Assembly: GCF_001905725.1 (NCBI RefSeq)
Contig: NZ_LIWB01000013.1
Location: 124,001 to 188,000 of the forward strand
Origin: Streptomyces sp. CB02400
Lineage (GTDB): Bacteria; Actinomycetota; Actinomycetes; Streptomycetales; Streptomycetaceae
Direction of reading: 5' to 3'
Length of the DNA: 64,000 bases
Shown: positions 10,101 through 17,843 of the stretch, one piece after another
Layout of the letters: every line of letters starts with the position of its first letter
Numbering within the stretch: position 1 is the stretch's first letter
The notes under the pieces: model-generated
Databases searched by the model: none
Told to the model about the DNA's origin: nothing
The model's input: the letters and a program-made list of their open reading frames with translations, nothing else
Translations under genes and position numbers: made by a program

Positions 10101-12143
10101 GCGGCCGACCTGAGCGTGTACGCCGACCCGGCCGCGCGTGCCACGTCCATCGGCAGCGGCTTCACCGGATCCGCCCACCCGCACCTCACCACGAACGGCG
10201 ACTTCGAGGGCGACGGGTTCCCGGACCTGTGGTCCCGGGACGGGGTGGGCAGCGCGGTCGAGTTCCCCGGCCGGGCGCTCGCCGACGGCTCCGCCTTCGG
10301 CCCGGCCCGCCCGCTGGTGACCGGCGGTACCCCGTGGGGCACCTGTGAGACCTTCGAGTCGAAGGCCACCGGCAAGCGCACCCTGTGCGGCCCGATCCTC
10401 GCCAAGTACAAGGCGCTGGGCGGCCCGGCGGGCTTCGGGTACCCGAGCACCGACGTCGTCACCGCGCCCGACAAGGTCGGCCGGTACACGCACTTCCAGG
10501 CACCCGGCACCACCGTCAACAACCGGTCCGTCTACTGGAGCCCGGACACCGGCGCGTGGGAGGTGCGCGGCGCGATCTGGACGAAGTGGACCGAGCTGGG
10601 CCGCGAGGGCGGAGTCCTCGGCTATCCGACCGCGGGCGAGCGCCGCACCAGCGACGGCGTCGGCTATTTCAGCACGTTCAGCAAGTCCGGCAAGGGCAGC
10701 GCCATCTACTACTCCTCCGGCACCGGCGCCCACGAGGTGCAGGGCGGCATCTACACCCGGTACCTCGCACTGGGCGGCCCGCAGCGCGTCGGCTACCCGA
10801 TCGACGGCGAGAAGGCCACCACGCCCAAGGCGGGCGCGTACCAGCGGTTCCGGTTCCGGGACGAGGAGACGCACAGCACGGCGATCTACTGGAGCAAGGC
10901 GACCGGCGCCTGGCCCGTCCACAACGCCATCATGCGCAAGTGGACCGAGCTCAAGTCGGAGAACAGCTGGCTGGGCTTCCCCGTCTCCGGGGAGTACCAG
11001 GTGACCGGCGGTGTCCGGGCCGACTTCGAGAACGGCTACGTCCGCTGGAACCGCACGAGCGGCACGACCACCGAGCACAAGCCGGACGACCGCACCGCGC
11101 ACCTGCGGACGGACCTCGCCGGTGATGTGAACGGCGACGGGCGCACCGACATGATCACGGTCTACGACTACGGGAACGCGTCGACCGGCATCCACGTCCT
11201 GACCGCCGAATCCGACGGCGGTGTGCGTCCGCCGAAGGAGGTCTGGACGAGCAACCGGGGGAGCTTCGACGCCGCCCGTGCCAAGTGGACGGCCGGCGAC
11301 GTCAACGGCGACAAGCTCACCGACGTCGTCGCGTTCTACGGCTACGCGGACGGGTCGGTCGCCATGTGGACGTTCGTCACGCAGAAGGACGGCGGGTTCA
11401 AACCGCTCAAGAGCGCGGTCATGCCGCCGAAGAGCTGGTACATGGAGCGGGTGATCTCGGTCCAGGCGGGTGACGTGAACGGCGACGGCCGGGTCGACAT
11501 GACCGCCGTCTACGACTACGACGACGGCCAGATGGGCCTGCACAAGTTCCTCGGCCGTGCCGACGGCGGGTTCGACAACCCCGTGCGCGGCTTCAACTCC
11601 GGTGACGGGAACTGGTGGGCCAAGAACGCCCGCTACACGATGGGGGACGCCAACGGCGACGGCCGGGCCGACCTGATCGCGTTCTACGGCTACAGCACGG
11701 GCGCCGCCGCCCTGTGGACGTTCACCGCCAAGGCCGACGGCACCCTGGACCAGCCGTTCAAGTCGTGGAACGTGGAGCCGGGAAGCTGGGAGCGCGATCG
11801 CGTCGAGCTGACGAGTGGCGACTACAACGGCGACAAGCGCACCGACGCCGCGGTGATGTACCGGCACGACGGCGGTGTGACCGCGCTGCACACCTTCACG
11901 GCGCAGTCGGACGGCGGCTTCGGCGAGCCCCTGGCGGGCTGGAGGTCCCAGCCGGAGTCCTGGTACGCCAGCAACTCGGGCATGCCGGTCTCCGGCGACG
12001 CCGACGGTGACGGCCGGGCCGACGTCCTGGTCATGTACAACTACGCGATCGGGGCCACCCGGGCGTTCACCTTCCCCTCCCGGGAGGACGGCACGTTCGA
12101 GAACCCGCAGCGCTCCTGGTACGCGGAGCCGGGCACCTGGTGA
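7179..12143 (+). CDS. Secreted DNRLRE / FG-GAP / LGFP repeat protein
   Basis: The product is 1,654 aa with a signal peptide (ISAALLMALSAGMVTLSPTTAAA). A DNRLRE-like module lies at about 360-540. FG-GAP/VCBS-like calcium-loop repeats occur at about 760-1024 (PGDLNGDTTVDMW). Consecutive LGFP repeats occupy about 1074-1294 (ALGGPAGFGYPSTD, LGYPTAGE, VGYPIDGE, LGFPVSGE). Six further FG-GAP repeats of about 58 residues run to the end (GDVNGDGRTD, GDANGDGRAD). LGFP repeats are known in actinobacterial cell-envelope proteins, so a surface-binding or propeller scaffold role is inferred. I chose ATG 7179 because the signal peptide follows directly; an in-frame GTG at 7131 is an alternative. It diverges from the Rhs gene across 280 bp, which suggests linked expression or function. 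No catalytic motif was seen. Confidence 0.9.
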   Translation: MRNRPRGPVNGPGGTFGKAISAALLMALSAGMVTLSPTTAAASEEKASESTGTTLTEKLREETDAAVEKAAEENRRVEIVSARTETDETFANPDGTFTVERALIPVRVRQGGKLVPVDTRLSETENGRVAPAATGMSVSFSGGGDGAFATMVRDGREISLTWPGELPEPVLEGRTATYPDVLPGVDLTVTADVESFSHALVVKNAEAAKNPALDAVTFGHSGKGLDLKAGADGRLEAVDPTGTAVFSAPQPRMWDSAGSEDPAAAPAGGTPKAAAKEPAKAGAARSASVVRAASPAPAAAHADPAPRPLPETLTGATEGSRQAGIGVELTDRVLTLRPDQRLLDDPDTVFPVVIDPVWAKDAWKNAWSIAYKHTGYANSDDTVYWNGGTISDFARVGVANDTQRGGTVRANTYFRVSTSNTWGKQIIRSTLRIKQTHAGSWSCKSGAVQVRTIGKSLPTNITWNRQPKWGALVDSSGESFGGRNCPADKAGLVEFDVTDAISKAAKEKWGSWAFVMSAKSSEVDVSWRKFDPHSVRVSTYLNTVPSKPSGRSTDPSVPCTGGTFGTTDYITLRAKVNDAEDNNLVAEFHYAPSGDSSPVTAKVKASRGSVASLRIPTENLASGTYWWDVRASDGTANGPWAGRCGFTFDKTRPAKLPGVTSAEFPAEKDGNPARTAGKFQFTAEGVTDVTRYVWWTDSDTRERFVDATKAGGPAKEPVTYTPLNAGPQYLYVRSLDAAGNRSDLKTYLFYPTRAPERDRPGDLNGDTTVDMWTVDPGSGALWIHPGQGNGKFGVGRTADEASFGDAVITHRGSWNEDYYEDLVALRPGLEDPGVKELWVYTNRGDGELGGTDTGRWPLEVAVEDANHWRNADQVLSIGSVNDDNADGRVDTDDAPDLLVKAGAELWLYLGSQGSPLIDEVEPVSLGNADWQNMTLLAPGDLNADGLPELWARDVGSGRIHQYTSRKNPVQDDVTAADLSVYADPAARATSIGSGFTGSAHPHLTTNGDFEGDGFPDLWSRDGVGSAVEFPGRALADGSAFGPARPLVTGGTPWGTCETFESKATGKRTLCGPILAKYKALGGPAGFGYPSTDVVTAPDKVGRYTHFQAPGTTVNNRSVYWSPDTGAWEVRGAIWTKWTELGREGGVLGYPTAGERRTSDGVGYFSTFSKSGKGSAIYYSSGTGAHEVQGGIYTRYLALGGPQRVGYPIDGEKATTPKAGAYQRFRFRDEETHSTAIYWSKATGAWPVHNAIMRKWTELKSENSWLGFPVSGEYQVTGGVRADFENGYVRWNRTSGTTTEHKPDDRTAHLRTDLAGDVNGDGRTDMITVYDYGNASTGIHVLTAESDGGVRPPKEVWTSNRGSFDAARAKWTAGDVNGDKLTDVVAFYGYADGSVAMWTFVTQKDGGFKPLKSAVMPPKSWYMERVISVQAGDVNGDGRVDMTAVYDYDDGQMGLHKFLGRADGGFDNPVRGFNSGDGNWWAKNARYTMGDANGDGRADLIAFYGYSTGAAALWTFTAKADGTLDQPFKSWNVEPGSWERDRVELTSGDYNGDKRTDAAVMYRHDGGVTALHTFTAQSDGGFGEPLAGWRSQPESWYASNSGMPVSGDADGDGRADVLVMYNYAIGATRAFTFPSREDGTFENPQRSWYAEPGTW

Positions 12144-12167
12144 CGCCTCTGCGTGAAGGGTGAACAA

Positions 12168-12204
12168 CAGCCGCCGGGCACCCACTGCGGGCGCCCGGCG
12201 GCTG
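12168..12204 (+). terminator. Hairpin terminator after the LGFP/FG-GAP gene
   Basis: A perfect 12-bp stem (CAGCCGCCGGGC with GCCCGGCGGCTG) with a 13-nt loop begins 24 bp after the stop codon. There is no U-run, as is usual for Streptomyces terminators. Confidence 0.8.
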
Positions 12205-12264
12205 TGCGTCGAGAAGCAGCGGGCACTCCCACCGACGCGCCGGGGGACGCTTTCGCCTTCCCGC

Positions 12265-12450
12265 GTCCACTCGATCGTCGTGCGGCGCCTGCGCGCCGGC
12301 CGGGTCGCGGCCGGCGGGCCGCCGGAGGAGGTCTTCACGCAGCGGCTGCTGTCGGAGGTGTACGAGCAGCCCGTCGAGGTGTTCCCGCATCCGCGGACGG
12401 GTGCGGTGCTGGTGCTTCCCCGCCGGCCGTCCGACCCGGCCCGGCGCTGA
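12265..12450 (+). pseudogene. Remnant of a heme ABC transporter ATPase (HmuV-like) C-terminus
   Basis: The frame ending at TGA 12450 encodes LRAGRVAAGGPPEEV and then VYEQPVEVFPHPRTGAV. These match, from memory of the family, the tail of actinobacterial heme-uptake ATPases (HmuV), including the typical EVxxxxLLSEVYExPVEVxPHPRTG ending. Nothing upstream encodes Walker A, signature or Walker B motifs: the sequence runs straight back into the terminator of the previous gene. It is therefore a roughly 60-codon stub left by deletion or rearrangement, not a functional gene. The frame could extend back to an ATG at 12160, but the first 35 codons do not look like the family. Confidence 0.65.
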
Positions 12451-12559
12451 CGGCCGTCCTCCAGGTCACGGTGTGGCCGCTGGTTCCGGTCCCGGCGCTC
12501 GCGCCGTTTCGCGCCCCGGTAGGGTTCGCCTCCGGGAAGGGGAAGGTGAGGGGAACCGG

Positions 12560-13540
12560 ATGAGCAGGGATCTCGGCTCTCGTAGGCTCCGCAGGCTTGA
12601 CAAGTGCGTGCTCGTGACCGCTTTGTCGGTGACGGCGAGCGGCTGTGTGGTGGTGCACGGTGAGCGCGAGGTGCTCCCGGCCACCACCCGCGCCGAAGCC
12701 GCCGAGGCACTCGAGGAGTTCACGGCCGCGTACAACGAGGCCGACAAGGCGTACGACAGTTCCCTGGACGCCGACCACACCACCGGTGCCCTCGCCGACA
12801 TCGACGAGGCGCGGCTGAAGGCCGGGCGGGCCAACAGCCCGGAGGGCAACGCCTCGCACACGCCGCTGGAGCTGACGGACGCGAAGTTCACCATCCCGAA
12901 GAAGGCAGGCTGGCCGCGCTGGTTCCTCGCCGACGCGGCCGGCAACAAGGGCGGCGAGTCGCGCTGGCTGCTGGTGTTCACCCGGGACGGGCTGGACCGG
13001 ACCTGGGAAGCGGCGTATCTGACGCTGGTCGCCCCGGACGACATACCGGAGTTCAAGACCGACAAGGACGGGTGGGCCGAGGCCGTACCCGCGAACTCGG
13101 CGGAACTGGCGGTGGAGCCGGGCGAGTTGAGCAAGGACTACGTCACGTATCTGAAGGGCGAAGGGGACTCCTTCGCCGACGGGCCGCACACCAGCGAGTG
13201 GCGGGCGCAGCGCGAGAAGAAGTCGTCGCGGCCGGGGCTGGCCACGCAGTACATCGACGAGCCGATGACGAACGGCGACTACGCGCCGCTGGCGCTGCGC
13301 ACGAAGGACGGCGGGGCGCTGGTGTTCTTCACCACCCGCCACTTCGAGAAGCAGACCGCGGCGGCCGGGGCGTCGGTGCCGACGCCGAACAAGGACGTGC
13401 TGGCGCTGACGACCGGGGAGATACGGCAGTCGCTGACGATGGAGTTCGTCTCCAACGAGGTGGTGCTGGATCCGGCCGGCGACGGCGCGGTGGAGGTGCT
13501 GGGGCGGATCCAGGGGCTGACGTCGGCGAAGGGCGAGTAG
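12560..13540 (+). CDS. Putative lipoprotein of unknown function
   Basis: The product is 326 aa. The N-terminus has a basic region and hydrophobic stretch ending in a lipobox-like SVTASGC, so Cys28 is the likely lipidation site and the mature protein would sit on the outer face of the membrane. The start ATG follows AAGGTGAGGGG at suitable spacing. The remainder is soluble, acidic and without membrane segments; I recognise no catalytic motif. The C-terminal half alternates beta-like stretches (GALVFFTTRHFEKQ, QSLTMEFVSNEVVL). It stands alone between the heme-transporter stub and the convergent primase-polymerase gene, 13 bp away. Exported lipoproteins of this size and type are common in Streptomyces, but no role can be inferred from context. 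Confidence 0.85.
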   Translation: MSRDLGSRRLRRLDKCVLVTALSVTASGCVVVHGEREVLPATTRAEAAEALEEFTAAYNEADKAYDSSLDADHTTGALADIDEARLKAGRANSPEGNASHTPLELTDAKFTIPKKAGWPRWFLADAAGNKGGESRWLLVFTRDGLDRTWEAAYLTLVAPDDIPEFKTDKDGWAEAVPANSAELAVEPGELSKDYVTYLKGEGDSFADGPHTSEWRAQREKKSSRPGLATQYIDEPMTNGDYAPLALRTKDGGALVFFTTRHFEKQTAAAGASVPTPNKDVLALTTGEIRQSLTMEFVSNEVVLDPAGDGAVEVLGRIQGLTSAKGE

Positions 13541-13553
13541 CGGCGGCCCGCTG

Positions 13554-14294
13554 TCAGTGGCGCAGGGGCCAGGCCGTGGCCGCGTGGTCGGGCTGTTCGA
13601 CGGCGTGGCGGGCGCAGGAGTCGGTGAGGACCTCCAGCAGGCTCAGCGGGTCCGGGAGCGGATGCTCGAGGCCGCGTACCCAGTGCACCGACCCGCCGTC
13701 GTCGCCGGGGAGACGGGCGGGCGGGACGAGGACGTAGGAGCCGCGGCAGTGCCAGCGCAGGCCGGGGTGCTCGTCCATGGTCTCCGGGTGGCAGTCCAGC
13801 TCGCACGGCCACCACTCGTCCTCGTCCTCGGGGGTGCCGCGGGTGAGGGTGAAGAACAGCATCCGGCCGTCGGTGCTCTCGGCGACGGGGCCGACCTCGA
13901 CGCCGGCGTCGAGGAGGCGGGTGAGCGCCTCGCGGCCGGCGTCGAGGGGGACGTCGAGGACGTCGTGCACCATGCCGGTGGCGGTGATGAAGTTGGCCTG
14001 CGGCTGGTGGCGGGCCCAGCGCTCGATCTGGGCGCGGTCGGTGGTGGACTGCGTCTGCCAGGCGAACGACACCGGGTGCCGGGCGGGGGTGGGACAGCCC
14101 ACGCGGTCGCAGGAGCAGCCGTATCCGGCGGCGGGGTGGGCGGCGGGCGCGAGCGGCAGTCCCGCTCCGGCGGCGGCGAACAGCAGGGCCTCACGGCCGC
14201 TCTCGTCGGCGGGGGCCTGCTTCGGGCGGCGTCCGCGCAGCCACTGGGAGAGCCTGCCCTGCCGTCCGTTCCGGCCACCGAACTCCGCGCTCAT
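13554..14294 (-). CDS. Bifunctional DNA primase/polymerase-type protein (AEP fold)
   Basis: The product is 246 aa. It resembles the Prim-Pol family (PF09250) found in many Streptomyces copies: an opening LLFAAAGAGLPLAPAAHPA, a cysteine cluster (GCSCDRVGCPTPARHP), the segment ANFITATGMVHDVLDVPLDAG that corresponds to the catalytic region, and a C-terminal part with WHCRGSYVLVPPARL. The usual DVD-type metal motif appears here only as DVLDVP, so polymerase activity should not be assumed. It converges on the lipoprotein gene and diverges from the GDPD gene. Such chromosomal copies are not usually linked to mobile elements in Streptomyces, and none is seen here. Confidence 0.8.
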   Translation of the reverse strand: MSAEFGGRNGRQGRLSQWLRGRRPKQAPADESGREALLFAAAGAGLPLAPAAHPAAGYGCSCDRVGCPTPARHPVSFAWQTQSTTDRAQIERWARHQPQANFITATGMVHDVLDVPLDAGREALTRLLDAGVEVGPVAESTDGRMLFFTLTRGTPEDEDEWWPCELDCHPETMDEHPGLRWHCRGSYVLVPPARLPGDDGGSVHWVRGLEHPLPDPLSLLEVLTDSCARHAVEQPDHAATAWPLRH

Positions 14295-14422
14295 CTATCC
14301 CCTCGCCTCGCCGTCGTGCCCAACAGCATGCCCCATGGTCCCACGATCGTGCGCGCCGGGGGGTCGGAGCGCACAATCGGCGCAGGTGGGGCGAGGGGGC
14401 CCCGACGGGACGAGGGGTGGTG

Positions 14423-14457
14423 AAAGGTGCACGCGCGGCACGGGCGCGTGCACCTTT
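14423..14457. promoter_or_regulatory. Perfect 13-bp inverted repeat in a divergent intergenic region
   Basis: AAAGGTGCACGCG is separated by nine bases from its exact complement CGCGTGCACCTTT, followed by one more T. It lies 129 bp upstream of one divergent start (14294) and 52 bp upstream of the other (14509). It looks like an intrinsic terminator, but no gene ends here. It could be a 5'-leader hairpin or attenuator of the GDPD gene, or a large operator. Confidence 0.5.
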
Positions 14458-14508
14458 TCGGGTGCCATAGGGCGGCCTGCGGTGATTTGCGGACCTACCG
14501 TGGTCGTC

Positions 14509-15375
14509 ATGGTCACAAGTGTCGCGTCGACGGGCCTGGCGGCCGTGGCTTCCGTGGTCGCGCTGACCCTCACGGGCCCTCCGGGGCCGCTGGAGTGGGG
14601 CGGCGGGCCGCTGACGGTGGACTCGCTGCCGCGCATCCCGTACGTCGCCCATCGGGGCGGGGCGCGCGAGGTGCCGGAGAACAGCATGTCGGGGCTGATG
14701 GCGGCGTTCCGGCGCGGTACGGCGCAGGTGCTGGACTTCGACACGCGGGTGCTGCGGGACGGCACGCCGGTGGTCTTCCACGACGCGACCCTGAACCGCA
14801 CGACCTTCCTGGGCGGCGAGGTGCGCGGCCTCGACGCCGGGGAGTGGCGGGGCGTACGGCTGCGTCCGCGCGACCGGCTGCCGGGGAGCTGGCGCTCGGA
14901 GCGGCCGCCGACGGTCGCCGAGGTGCTGGACCGGTTCGGCGGGCGGATCGTGCTGATGCTGGAGGCGAAGGATCCGCGCGGTGTGGAGCGGTTGGCCGCG
15001 CTGATCCGTGCCCGCGGTCTGACCCGCTCGGTGTTCGTGAACACCAACGACCCCGAGGTCGCCCGCCGCGTCCACCGACTGGGGCTGCTGACCCAGCTGT
15101 GGCGCTCGGCCCGCCAGATGCGCACCGACCGGCCCGAACGGTGGCGCTCCTACGTCGATCTGCTCGACGTCGACGTCAAGGCGCGGGACGCCGATCTGCG
15201 GCGCGCGGTGCGCTCCGGCATCCCCCGGGTGTGGGCCCACACGGTCGTCACCCCGAGCCAGCGCGACCGCGCCCTGGCCCTGGGCTGCAACGGCATCATC
15301 ACGGACGCGCCGGGGCGGCTGGCCCGGCATCCGGCGCGGGTGCCGGGGAGGGTGAGCGCGGCGCTGGGGCGGTGA
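14509..15375 (+). CDS. Glycerophosphodiester phosphodiesterase family protein
   Basis: The product is 288 aa. GDPD enzymes hydrolyse glycerophosphodiesters to glycerol-3-phosphate and an alcohol. The family markers are present: HRGGAREVPENSM near residue 47 (catalytic His, Arg and Glu), FDTRVLRDGTPVVFHDATLNRTT (metal-binding Asp and the second catalytic His), LMLEAKDP, and a C-terminal VWAHTVVTPSQRDRALALG with GIITDAPGRL. A short hydrophobic N-terminus (VASTGLAAVASVVALTLTG) suggests export or membrane anchoring. The start is uncertain: ATG 14509 has no clear ribosome site, and an in-frame GTG lies at 14500. It is monocistronic and converges with a TetR gene. Confidence 0.88.
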   Translation: MVTSVASTGLAAVASVVALTLTGPPGPLEWGGGPLTVDSLPRIPYVAHRGGAREVPENSMSGLMAAFRRGTAQVLDFDTRVLRDGTPVVFHDATLNRTTFLGGEVRGLDAGEWRGVRLRPRDRLPGSWRSERPPTVAEVLDRFGGRIVLMLEAKDPRGVERLAALIRARGLTRSVFVNTNDPEVARRVHRLGLLTQLWRSARQMRTDRPERWRSYVDLLDVDVKARDADLRRAVRSGIPRVWAHTVVTPSQRDRALALGCNGIITDAPGRLARHPARVPGRVSAALGR

Positions 15376-15422
15376 GGGCACCGGCCGCCCGGTTCGGTTC
15401 GGTCAAGTCCGGTCCGGTCCGG

Positions 15423-16040
15423 TCAGCGGGGGGCGATGCCGTTGAGGGCGTAGTCGACGAGGGTGTCGGTGTACTCGTAGCTGATCGGGGCCGTGTACTG
15501 GAGCCAGCGCTGGGCGAGGGGGGAGACGAAGAGTTCCAGGGCGATGCGGGGGTCGACGTCGGGGCGGACGTCCCCGGCGTCCTGGGCGGAGCGCAGGCGG
15601 TCGACGTAGAGCTGGAGCTGGGGTTCCAGCAGTCTGGCGACGAACTCGCGGCCGAGTTCCTCGTTGACGACGCCCTCGGCGGCCAGGGCGCGGGAGGGGG
15701 CCTCGAAGGCGGGGTCGCGCAGTTCGTCGACCGTGGCGCGCAGGACGTGCTTGAGGTCGGCGGCGAGGTCACCCGTGTCCGGGAAGGTGTACGGGGCCTG
15801 GCCGGCGGCCTCCGCGGCCTGCTCGCCCATGTCGAGGAAGGCTTCGAGGAGTACGTCCGCCTTCGACGACCACCATCGGTAGATCGTCTGCTTGCCGACG
15901 CCTGCTCGGGAGGCGATGCCCTCGATGGTGGTCTTCGGGTAGCCGATCTCGGCGACCAGGGCGAGGGCGGCGTCGTAGATGGCCCGCCGGGAGCGCTCGC
16001 TGCGGCGGGTGGCGTCGGGGGCGGACTGGTTCGCGGACAT
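15423..16040 (-). CDS. TetR/AcrR family transcriptional regulator
   Basis: The product is 205 aa. The N-terminal helix-turn-helix is typical (AIYDAALALVAEIGYPKTTIEGIASRAGVGKQTIYRWWSSK, given here as its two halves AALALVAEIGYPKTT and IASRAGVGKQTIYRWWSSK), and the C-terminal half is a helical ligand-binding domain (TetR_C type). It diverges from a small DUF6243-like gene over 99 bp that holds a perfect 14-bp palindrome at 16106-16119 and a TTGACA hexamer near 16053. Autoregulation together with control of the small gene is the simplest reading. The ligand is unknown. Confidence 0.9.
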   Translation of the reverse strand: MSANQSAPDATRRSERSRRAIYDAALALVAEIGYPKTTIEGIASRAGVGKQTIYRWWSSKADVLLEAFLDMGEQAAEAAGQAPYTFPDTGDLAADLKHVLRATVDELRDPAFEAPSRALAAEGVVNEELGREFVARLLEPQLQLYVDRLRSAQDAGDVRPDVDPRIALELFVSPLAQRWLQYTAPISYEYTDTLVDYALNGIAPR

Positions 16041-16105
16041 GGGTCGAATTTACCAGTTGACAAGACGGTGCGTCTCGCCGGACAGTGGGGGTGTTCGAAG
16101 ACGAG

Positions 16106-16119
16106 ACGATACGTATCGT
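16106..16119. promoter_or_regulatory. Perfect palindrome, likely operator of the adjacent TetR regulator
   Basis: ACGATACGTATCGT is its own reverse complement. It lies between the divergent TetR start (16040) and the DUF6243-like start (16140), 20 bp before the latter. It overlaps where the small gene's promoter would end, which is typical of a TetR repressor site. Confidence 0.7.
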
Positions 16120-16139
16120 ATTGATGAGAGGAGAGCGTC

Positions 16140-16385
16140 ATGACCCGAGGTGGAGCCGGAAACATGCTGGGCGTCGGCGGCACCCGGCAGCACCTGGGCC
16201 GCAAGGCCCTGCGCGGGGGCGGACGCGGGGGCCGGATCGGGGGCGGGGTCGACCCCCGGGCCCAGAAGCGGGAACTGCTGCGCAAGCTGCAGGAGCAGCG
16301 GGAAGGAGGTGGCGGCGCGGCGCCGGATCAGCCGTCGGTGGGCGGCCAGGGGTCGCCCCAGTCGGTGTCACGGGCCGCCCGGTAG
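16140..16385 (+). CDS. Small DUF6243-like protein
   Basis: The product is 81 aa, basic and Gly/Arg-rich at the start (MTRGGAGNMLGVGGTR, then GRKALRGGGRGGRIGGGVDP), followed by a charged helix (RAQKRELLRKLQEQREGG). I recall this pattern as the small Streptomyces family DUF6243, which lies beside TetR genes, but could not check it. The ATG is preceded by GAGAGGAGAG. The last 58 bp overlap the 3' end of the convergent Rsm22-like gene, so the poorly conserved tail may not matter. Its divergence from the TetR gene and the intervening palindrome make it the probable regulatory target. Function is unknown; a nucleic-acid-binding role is only a guess from its basic composition. Confidence 0.75.
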   Translation: MTRGGAGNMLGVGGTRQHLGRKALRGGGRGGRIGGGVDPRAQKRELLRKLQEQREGGGGAAPDQPSVGGQGSPQSVSRAAR

Positions 16386-17326
16386 AGGTCGCCGTGGCGT
16401 TTGGTGACGGTGGTGCGGCGCAGGGCCGGGTCCTTCTCGCACAGGTCGAGGAGGACCTGGCCCTTGCGGATCTGCGGCTTGCGGACGACGCGGGCGGGGG
16501 CCGGGGTGACCGGGAGCCGGGTGGCGGCGACGTAGCTGAACTTCTCGTCCTCGTAGGCGAGGGAACCGCCCTTGATCTGGCGGTGCAGGGAGGAACGGCT
16601 GACCCGCGCGGAGAAGTGGCACCAGTCCGTGCCGGGGGCGATGGGGCAGGCGGCGCTGTGCGGGCAGGGGGCGGCGACGTGGAAGCCGGCGGAGATCAGG
16701 CGGTCGCGGGCCTCGATGACGCGGGCGTAGCCGTCGGGGGTGCCGGGTTCGACGATCACGACGGCCTGCGCGGCGTGGGCGGCGGCGTCGACGAGGGCGG
16801 CGCGGTCGGGGGCGGTGAGCTCGTTGAGGACGTAGGAGACGGTGACGAGATCGGTGCTCTCGATGGTGAGCGCTGTTCCGATACGAGAGCGGTGCCAGCG
16901 GGTGGCGTGCAGGGCGGGGTTGGCGGCGGCGAGTTCCCGGCCGAGGGCGAGGGCGGGCTCGGCCCAGTCGAGGACGGTCACGGGGCGCTCTCCGTCCCAG
17001 GTCGCGCTCACCGCCCAGGCCGCCGCGCCGGTGCCGCCGCCGACGTCCACATGGTCACCGGGCACCCACCCGGTTACGGCGTCCGCGAACGCCTCCAGCG
17101 CGGACCGCACCGCCTCGAACGTCGCGGGCATCCGGTAGGCGGCGTACGCGGCCACATCGGCCCGGTCCCGCAGAATCGGCGCCTCGGTCGGGGTCGCACC
17201 CCGGTAATTGGCGATCAGCCGCTCAACGGCCTGCGCGGCCTGCCGCGCCGGAATCCCGTCGAGCAGCCCGGCGAGGGCGGTGCGCAGGGTGTCGGCGGTG
17301 GGCAGGGAGGAGGCGGGGGCGTTCAC
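16328..17326 (-). CDS. Rsm22-like small ribosomal subunit methyltransferase
   Basis: The product is 332 aa. The SAM-binding core shows DHVDVGGGTGAAAWA near residue 93, VLDWAEPALALG, and LVTVSYVLNEL. The C-terminal part carries the Rsm22 (PF09243) cysteine signature CPHSAACPIAPGTDWCHF, followed by RSSLHRQIKGG and EDEKFSYVAATR. Family members associate with the small ribosomal subunit, and the cysteines are thought to hold an iron-sulfur cluster in the mitochondrial homologue. Methyltransfer to rRNA is inferred from the family. The start ATG at 17326 precedes a plausible helical N-terminus. It is transcribed alone, with 517 bp of repeat-rich DNA upstream. Confidence 0.88.
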   Translation of the reverse strand: MNAPASSLPTADTLRTALAGLLDGIPARQAAQAVERLIANYRGATPTEAPILRDRADVAAYAAYRMPATFEAVRSALEAFADAVTGWVPGDHVDVGGGTGAAAWAVSATWDGERPVTVLDWAEPALALGRELAAANPALHATRWHRSRIGTALTIESTDLVTVSYVLNELTAPDRAALVDAAAHAAQAVVIVEPGTPDGYARVIEARDRLISAGFHVAAPCPHSAACPIAPGTDWCHFSARVSRSSLHRQIKGGSLAYEDEKFSYVAATRLPVTPAPARVVRKPQIRKGQVLLDLCEKDPALRRTTVTKRHGDLYRAARDTDWGDPWPPTDG

Positions 17327-17843
17327 CCGGAGATTCTACGGCGCCCGGCTCGAACCTCGGCCCGGCCGGTGGGGGGCGGGCGTCCCATGCCTGCGGCGCA
17401 GCGTTCGCTCCGGTGGGGGCTGGTGTAGCGCCTGCGGTCGGTGGGTGGGTCGGGGCCGGGTCGGGGGTGTCCGTCCTCGGACTGGCGCGACTGTGCTTCC
17501 TGGAGGGGGTGCGGGGTGCGGACGCGCCAGCCACTGCGGGCGGCCACCCCCGCCCCGTCCCCTTCCCGCCGCGGGCGGCTGCGGTGCGCCCACCGTGGCA
17601 CGCGCTCCGGACCGTACGCGCCTGCGCCCCGCCCTCCGCGCGCAGTCGTGCCGCAGGGCGGCACGGGTGGGCGCAACCTCCCCCGCCCTCCGCGGGCAAT
17701 CGTGCCGCAGGGCGGCACGGGTGGGCGCGACGGCACCCCGTAAGCGCCGGGCCGCGCAACCCCACCCCCGGCCCACACCCACGCGGGGCGCCCCGCGAGC
17801 ACCGGCCCCGCACACGCCGACCCCCGCCCAAGAAGAGGGCCCC
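17327..17843. repeat. Gene-free stretch with two copies of a hairpin-bearing intergenic repeat
   Basis: No coding sequence is supported here. Two direct copies of a roughly 45-bp unit lie at 17631-17674 and 17685-17729. Each holds GTGCCGCAGGGCGGCAC, a perfect 7-bp stem with a 3-nt loop, followed by GGGTGGGCGC. A related copy on the other strand occurs near 44490-44580. This looks like a dispersed Streptomyces intergenic element. The flanks are Gly/Pro-codon-like GC repeats without conserved frames. Confidence 0.7.

Noticed and set aside
7284..12710. Very long minus-strand open frame opposite the LGFP/FG-GAP gene
   Set aside because: High-GC antisense artefact; the plus strand has recognisable repeats and a signal peptide, the minus strand none.
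17327..17843. Proline-rich small protein in the repeat region
   Set aside because: All frames are interrupted or lack a conserved pattern; the DNA is better explained by the intergenic repeat.
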